Below, piece after piece: positions 61,601-64,000 of a stretch of DNA of 64,000 nt (the stretch's first letter is position 1; the number at the start of each line of letters is the position of its first letter). This DNA is from Sthenelais limicola (taxonomy: Eukaryota; Annelida; Polychaeta; Phyllodocida; Sigalionidae), in NCBI GenBank assembly GCA_942159475.1, contig OW804095.1, forward strand, positions 56,572,773-56,636,772. The letters are read 5' to 3'. The position numbers and the translations under genes are program-made. The notes beneath the pieces are model-generated. The model made no database searches. It was not told the origin of the DNA and saw only the letters and a list, made by a program, of their open reading frames with translations.

Positions 61601-63636
61601 TATCGTATTACTTGGCTCTGGGGCCCGTTGCATGAGGTATCGTTAAGTAAAAATCGTGTCCTTAAAATATCCTTAACACCTTACTGTTGCACCAGCCAAT
61701 ATCGTGTCCTTAAGTCATGTTGTGTGTCCTTAAATGGGGGTCTTTAAGGAGGTGACTTTGAGCATGGGATATCCTTATCGTAGTGCTAAATAATTTCCGT
61801 TGTCTGTTATACAATACTGTGAGTATTTTCAAAAGTATTTGTTCTCAGAAATGGTGATGATACATATGATAATTAGATTTCATGATTTAAAATAATGTTC
61901 TAATGTACAAAAATAACAAAATGTACGGGTATGTTGCTACCCGTCGAGTTACGGATACGACAGGTCTCATGCAACATTGGCAAAATCGTATTGTTAATAT
62001 ATCCTTAACGTATCCTTAATATAAGGTTAACTCCACGATATCCCAAAAAAGTGGTGCAACGGGCCCCTGGTACATTATATAATGATATTAGAAATGATAT
62101 TGCCCTTCTAGTCAATTAAAATTATTGGCACCCACAAAATGTATAACATATTACCTGATGCAGTCTAGGTCCAAAGTTGAGAGAGTCCCTTCAAACGGAG
62201 GGAAAACCTCTCGCCTCAAACCGCAAAGTTCCATTATAATTCCATTAAGACCGCAAAATGTCATTATAATCCCATTAGAACGCCTAGTCCTAGGCCAGGA
62301 AACCGATTAGCGAAGTGGGCGTCTAATCACTGATATGTACCATTCTTATCTGATCTGAGGGTTTGAACTTAGACTGGATGTATTTTATATGTAGGACATG
62401 ATTACGAGACAACGCAGAATGATCTACAATCAGGCACTATCTAAACCAAGCTGTGAAATGATATCAAGACTAAACATTCTCATCGAATGACTTTCTAATG
62501 AGTTATTTGTCTTACGTTTGTTCCAGCATGTGACCCTTCATGCCTGACGTGCAGTGGTCCGACATTCCAACATTGCCTCTCATGTGGCAGTGGCACCACC
62601 TGGGAGGATGGGACATGCACTAAATCCTGTTCCGAATCTCATGTGCTCCACAAGGCTATTTGCCAAGGTTCGGATATTTTCTCTACCACTCTGTGTCAAC
62701 TGCCTTAGCATTTTACTAAGGTGGCTTTTAAAATATAAAAAAAAAGAAGCGCAGGTAAAGAAAACCCCGACACTCTGCAATAGGAAAATGAAACGCTAGG
62801 AAACAGTTGCCCTATCGCGCTATAATTGAATTTTCATTAATTGTAATTATAGTCCAGGATATAACGCTTTATAATTGATTCATTATCTCTTGCATCTTGT
62901 TTTAGCATGCCCGCTAGGTTGCCAACACTGCACCAGCACTGAAACGTGCGATGCCTGTAAGGGGTCCTACATATTACAAGACGAACGATGCTTACCTAGA
63001 TGTCCTAGACGAGGACTGTGGAATGCACATTCTCTCTCATGCAAAGGTAAATTGTATTAATGAATAATGAATTTGATTCATCTATATCACAGTAGAAGAT
63101 TTTAGAATGTAAATAATTGAGATAAACATAATTTAGTTACATTGATCATGGAGAATTAGGTCCTGGATATCTGGACCCCTTCACTCACCTCAGGATTCGG
63201 TTAGCTCACGATATGCATCTACCTTGGCAGACATCTTACACAGAGATAATACAACTTTACACTTTAATTTCTTTTTAAACAAGCCAAAAATTGCCCATCC
63301 ATAGATTAAACAATGCCTAAAGTGAAATACGAGCTTAACGAGCTTAGCATATGTTTTCAGAAAATCGCAGGGCTCCTGTTATAGTTGCACCAGGCTTGCT
63401 AGAAGGAAAAGCTGGGGTAGAGACGCAACTCACCCCGTCCATCCTAAATATATCCGATAGTGACAGTCCAACTGATTATATTGCCTATCGCCTTGTACAA
63501 AGCCCTACTAATGGGAAGCTGGTCATCATACGTGAAGGCAAGAGTGTTGTACTACGGAGAGGGCAGAAGTTCACTCCCGAACAAATACAAGCTGGCCGTG
63601 TGTTTTTCCAGCATGAGAGAAATAGTCCACTAAGAG
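28208..63636 (+). CDS. FRAS1: FRAS1-like extracellular matrix protein, 5' 15 coding exons, runs off the right edge
   Basis: Exons: 28208-28280, 28599-28630, 38629-38736, 40321-40407, 40786-40951, 41629-41762, 53742-53825, 54053-54148, 55319-55376, 56000-56133, 56384-56470, 56891-57038, 61355-61501, 62527-62667, 62906-63046, plus 63361-63636 as the last one in the window. Phases join throughout: 1912 nt, 637 complete codons. Order: signal peptide (MDLLPWLFLIYVLLAPSIV), six VWC domains (about residues 25-400), three furin-like Cys-rich repeats (about 403-545), and a first CSPG repeat (from about 548; SPTNGKLVI). That order is specific to FRAS1 (FREMs lack VWC and furin-like parts). FRAS1 is a membrane-anchored protein released into the sublamina densa, linking epithelium to matrix (family knowledge). 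Still missing: remaining CSPG repeats, Calx-beta domains and the membrane anchor. All introns are GT-AG except one GC-AG after 56470. Confidence 0.9.
31380..32160 (+). repeat. Degraded CR1/L2-type LINE, 3' part of reverse transcriptase
   Basis: In FRAS1-like intron 2. Frame around 31391-31545 reads MKIYKTKILPFFDYEDILVH ... LLAKLQRLRN, matching the post-catalytic P-[FY]-[FY]-D-Y and LQ-x-LQN blocks. Downstream frames with stops recall the terminal WN-L block. Clearly inactive. Confidence 0.6.
34560..34716 (+). repeat. Minisatellite, left part (unit ~24 bp with GGGCCCTAGCGTCT)
   Basis: Degenerate units 'gggccctcgcgtct', 'gggccctagcgtct', 'gggtcctagcgtct', 'gggccttaacgtct', then a unit cut after GGGCCCTA by a transposon. 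Confidence 0.8.
34717..35950. mobile_element. 1.23-kb non-autonomous TIR transposon inserted at TA in a minisatellite
   Basis: Left end TAGTGCTGCACCCCAAGTTA; reverse complement of the right end TAGTGGTGCACCCCAAGTTA; the match continues to 'gggact'. TA flanks both sides (34715-34716, 35951-35952). The interrupted unit GGGCCC-TA-GCGTC can be read across the insertion. Internal open frames (such as 35329-35601) show no transposase motifs. Confidence 0.85.
35951..36070 (+). repeat. Minisatellite, right part
   Basis: Units 'gggaccctaacgtct', 'gagccctaacgtct', 'gggccttggcgtc', 'gggccctagcgtc', 'gggtcctaacgtct' continue in the same orientation as the left part. Confidence 0.8.
37088..37249. repeat. 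162-bp MITE-like inverted repeat
   Basis: Arms of about 65 nt: 'gtaggtattattagcaatag' with its reverse complement at the right, and 'tcaaatcttttc' against 'gaaaagatttga'. The loop contains 'gagcccgacagggcgagtgc'. Confidence 0.85.
38629..41762 (+). other. FRAS1: FRAS1-like exons 3-6: VWC1, VWC2 and start of VWC3
   Basis: VWC1 is finished by 38629-38736 (W..D.CTECRC) and 40321-40407 (KDCCPTCVS). VWC2 starts in that exon (RSCQHG) and ends in 40786-40951 (GVCCPVCK). VWC3 starts in 41629-41762 (GCTHHG ... CVLCSC). Confidence 0.88.
40550..40583. repeat. C-rich tract
   Basis: Runs of C broken by single A's in FRAS1-like intron 4. Confidence 0.85.
42386..42496. repeat. MITE-like family B, copy 2 (111 bp)
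   Basis: Same length and design as 21282-21392: 'cctagtgcactaagccgatt' / 'aatcggcttagtggactagg'. Confidence 0.85.
42652..42863 (+). repeat. MITE-like family A, copy 2
   Basis: CAGTCTAGGCCCAAA ... TTTGGACCTAGACTG, about 212 bp, only about 155 bp from the family B copy. Confidence 0.85.
44484..44607. repeat. 124-bp MITE-like hairpin
   Basis: Arms 'tggcactctgttcgggttca' and 'tgaacccgaacagagtgcca', plus inner arms 'ccatcagaaaa' and 'ttttctgatgg'; the ends are 'atagcaa/ttgctat'. Confidence 0.88.
45955..46375 (-). pseudogene. Proline-rich gag-like fragment of an LTR-type element
   Basis: From ATG at 46375 it reads MADRHPLEEINDN, then a PPPPP run, RSRRSHPYHLRAR and a Pro/Ser/Arg-rich stretch, running out near 45955 in AT repeats. 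I do not recognise the family. It is called gag-like because a long-terminal-repeat-like sequence lies directly upstream; no protease, polymerase or integrase is present. Confidence 0.35.
46430..47250 (-). mobile_element. Possible LTR (solo or 5') of a truncated retroelement
   Basis: On the minus strand: TATATAAGACC at about 46863-46853, about 340 nt of transcript-like sequence with repeated 'gagtaatccaacag', AATAAA at 46517-46512, then the gag-like start at 46375. LTR borders, primer-binding site and a second LTR were not found. Confidence 0.35.
47434..47500 (-). repeat. MITE-like family A, divergent partial copy (inverted)
   Basis: 'cagatcagataagaatggta' is the exact reverse complement of the family's conserved block, followed by a diverged version of the 'cctaggccaggaaaccg' block. 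Confidence 0.55.
48080..48240 (+). repeat. Degraded L1/Tx1-type LINE fragment
   Basis: Frame reads REGGLELGQIEAIVLANRIK, then a stop where Trp would be usual, then VQTLLIDRNNAWVRAI. This resembles the block after the RT core in L1/Tx1-like proteins. It may be from the same family as 58217-59180. Confidence 0.45.
49702..49851 (+). repeat. MITE-like family A, copy 4 (5'-truncated)
   Basis: Shares 'ttataattccattaagaccg' and 'ccattcttatctgatctga' with the other copies. Confidence 0.7.
51438..52186. repeat. Possible TIR element, about 750 bp
   Basis: 'gggactgttcagtggtaacc' at the left, and at the right the reverse complement of 'gggactgttcatagttaacc' (27 bp with about four mismatches). No coding capacity. 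Confidence 0.5.
52971..53026. repeat. 56-bp imperfect hairpin
   Basis: 'cttttctagct' and 'agctagaaaag' flanked by 'ttactg/cagtaa', with a short central spacer. Confidence 0.75.
53742..57038 (+). other. FRAS1: FRAS1-like exons 7-12: end of VWC3 through VWC6
   Basis: 53742-53825 ends VWC3 (GDCCPKCVS) and starts VWC4. 54053-54148 and 55319-55376 finish VWC4 (DRCCPLCV), 56000-56133 and 56384-56470 form VWC5 (GECCGRCV), 56384-56470 and 56891-57038 form VWC6 (GQCCGHCI). Each domain has the C-C-x-x-C ending. Confidence 0.88.
54773..54846. repeat. 74-bp imperfect hairpin in a region of repeated TTTCATG/GCATAA motifs
   Basis: 'cccaagttgcttaatttcg' pairs with the arm ending 'gcagcttggg'. The following 180 nt repeat 'atttcatg' and 'tattgcaggcatg' several times. 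Confidence 0.6.
57039..61354 (+). other. FRAS1: FRAS1-like intron 12 (4.3 kb)
   Basis: Holds the truncated LINE (58015-59180). I looked for additional furin-like Cys-rich exons here and saw none, though a diverged one could be missed by eye. Confidence 0.55.
58015..59180 (-). mobile_element. 5'-truncated L1/Tx1-type LINE, C-terminal ORF2 with zf-RVT, in FRAS1-like intron
   Basis: The open frame 59134-58217 (305 aa, continuing about 45 nt upstream) contains ETRLQQFQYRLIHRTITCG, then C-S-L-C...H-F-L-I-L-C (CSLCKKKDDVVHFLILC) and a Trp-rich helix, matching the reverse-transcriptase zinc-binding (zf-RVT) C-terminus of L1/Tx1-like ORF2. Downstream are AATAAA and an A-rich tail (T-run near 58017-58030). 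The RT and endonuclease parts are absent. The frame is uninterrupted, which points to a fairly recent truncated insertion. Confidence 0.8.
61618..62070. mobile_element. 450-bp TIR element (GGGGCCCGTTGCA ends)
   Basis: The left end GGGGCCCGTTGCA and the right end TGCAACGGGCCCC are exact inverted repeats; partial similarity continues inward ('tatcgtta' / 'taacgtat'). No clear target duplication. A similar 'ctggggcccgtttcataa' end occurs at 47895. Lies between furin-like exons 13 and 14. Confidence 0.7.
62161..62376 (+). repeat. MITE-like family A, copy 3 (full length)
   Basis: CAGTCTAGGTCCAAA ... TTTGAACTTAGACTG, 216 bp, the best-preserved interior. Lies between furin-like exons 13 and 14. Confidence 0.85.
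63361..63636 (+). other. FRAS1: FRAS1-like exon 16 region: first CSPG repeat
   Basis: Starts ENRRAPVIVAPGLLEG; contains LNISDSDSP, RLVQSPTNGKLVI, KFTPEQIQAGRVFFQHE, the core of a CSPG (NG2-type) repeat. Donor GT at 63637. The reading continues beyond the window. Confidence 0.9.
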
Positions 63637-64000
63637 GTAAAATTATAGTGTTCTTTTATTTTTGTAATTGATATATAATATAAGCTTTCATGTATACATG
63701 TATATAAGTGTGTTTAAATTGATGGTGTCCCATTAAAAGTAAATTGGGACAATGCCCCAACTGATGTATATTTAGAATACAATGAGAAGGTGGCCCACTA
63801 GAGGTGATGAGACACACTATAGGGGTGAAAGGATACTGAATGGTGATATCTGGATCCCTTCAGCCCTTGTGCGTCCAATCACCTCTCATGGCTCATCCTA
63901 GAGTTTGTATTCTGTTATTATGCGATTATCAGCGATTTGTGGAACCTCCTGTTTAAATAGAAACAATATTTATCCGACAGCAATATTTTCTAGAATATCT

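Larger units (their letters stand above)
61355..63046 (+). other. FRAS1: FRAS1-like exons 13-15: three furin-like repeats
   Basis: Three exons of 147, 141 and 141 nt, all in phase 1, each one repeat: CSTTCLTCS..., ACDPSCLTCSGP..., ACPLGCQHCTS.... This one-exon-per-repeat arrangement would allow easy gain or loss of repeats. Confidence 0.88.

Noticed and set aside
1..64000. tRNA, rRNA or CRISPR features
   Set aside because: No tRNA B-box-like sequence in a cloverleaf context, no rRNA similarity and no regularly spaced direct repeats were seen by eye.

Overview
The window is a piece of animal nuclear genome. All three host genes have introns with GT-AG boundaries (one GC-AG), and the spaces between exons are full of transposon remnants. 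The protein set (a FRAS1-type basement-membrane protein, KLHL18, RSU1) and the abundant 'aggcctac/taggcctat' filler suggest a marine invertebrate, perhaps an echinoderm or hemichordate. That placement is inference; no rRNA or mitochondrial marker is present.

Layout: (1) 748-5882, minus strand: a complete nine-exon RSU1 gene (272 aa), rebuilt here with every splice phase consistent. (2) About 7980-15206, plus strand: a nearly intact non-LTR retrotransposon lying between RSU1 and KLHL18. Its first ORF has a coiled coil and an L1-ORF1-like RRM/C-terminal region, broken by one in-frame UAG and followed by a NADAR (YbiA-like) domain. A separate SGNH-hydrolase ORF comes next, then a 953-aa APE endonuclease/reverse transcriptase ORF, a short 3' UTR with hairpins, AATAAA and an A-run. 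The NADAR domain in a LINE is the most unusual thing in the window. (3) 17266-25776, minus strand: a complete eleven-exon KLHL18 gene (568 aa; BTB-BACK-six Kelch repeats), a CUL3 adaptor. (4) 28208-63636 and beyond, plus strand: the 5' part (15 coding exons, 637 aa) of a FRAS1-like gene: signal peptide, six VWC domains, only three furin-like repeats, then the first CSPG repeat. It runs off the right edge.

KLHL18 and the FRAS1-like gene are head to head, about 2.4 kb apart. RSU1 and KLHL18 each carry the ETS-type motif CCGGAAGT just upstream of the start codon; the FRAS1-like gene has a TATA-like sequence instead. RSU1 (integrin/focal-adhesion signalling) and FRAS1 (extracellular matrix) both act in cell-matrix adhesion, but nothing here shows that their proximity matters.

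Introns and intergenic DNA hold several short terminal-inverted-repeat families (111 bp x2; about 215 bp x5; single copies with TA target duplications), a 71-bp perfect palindrome, degraded LINE pieces of two other types, a truncated LTR-element-like piece, homopurine tracts and a minisatellite split by a transposon. I found no tRNA, rRNA or CRISPR array.
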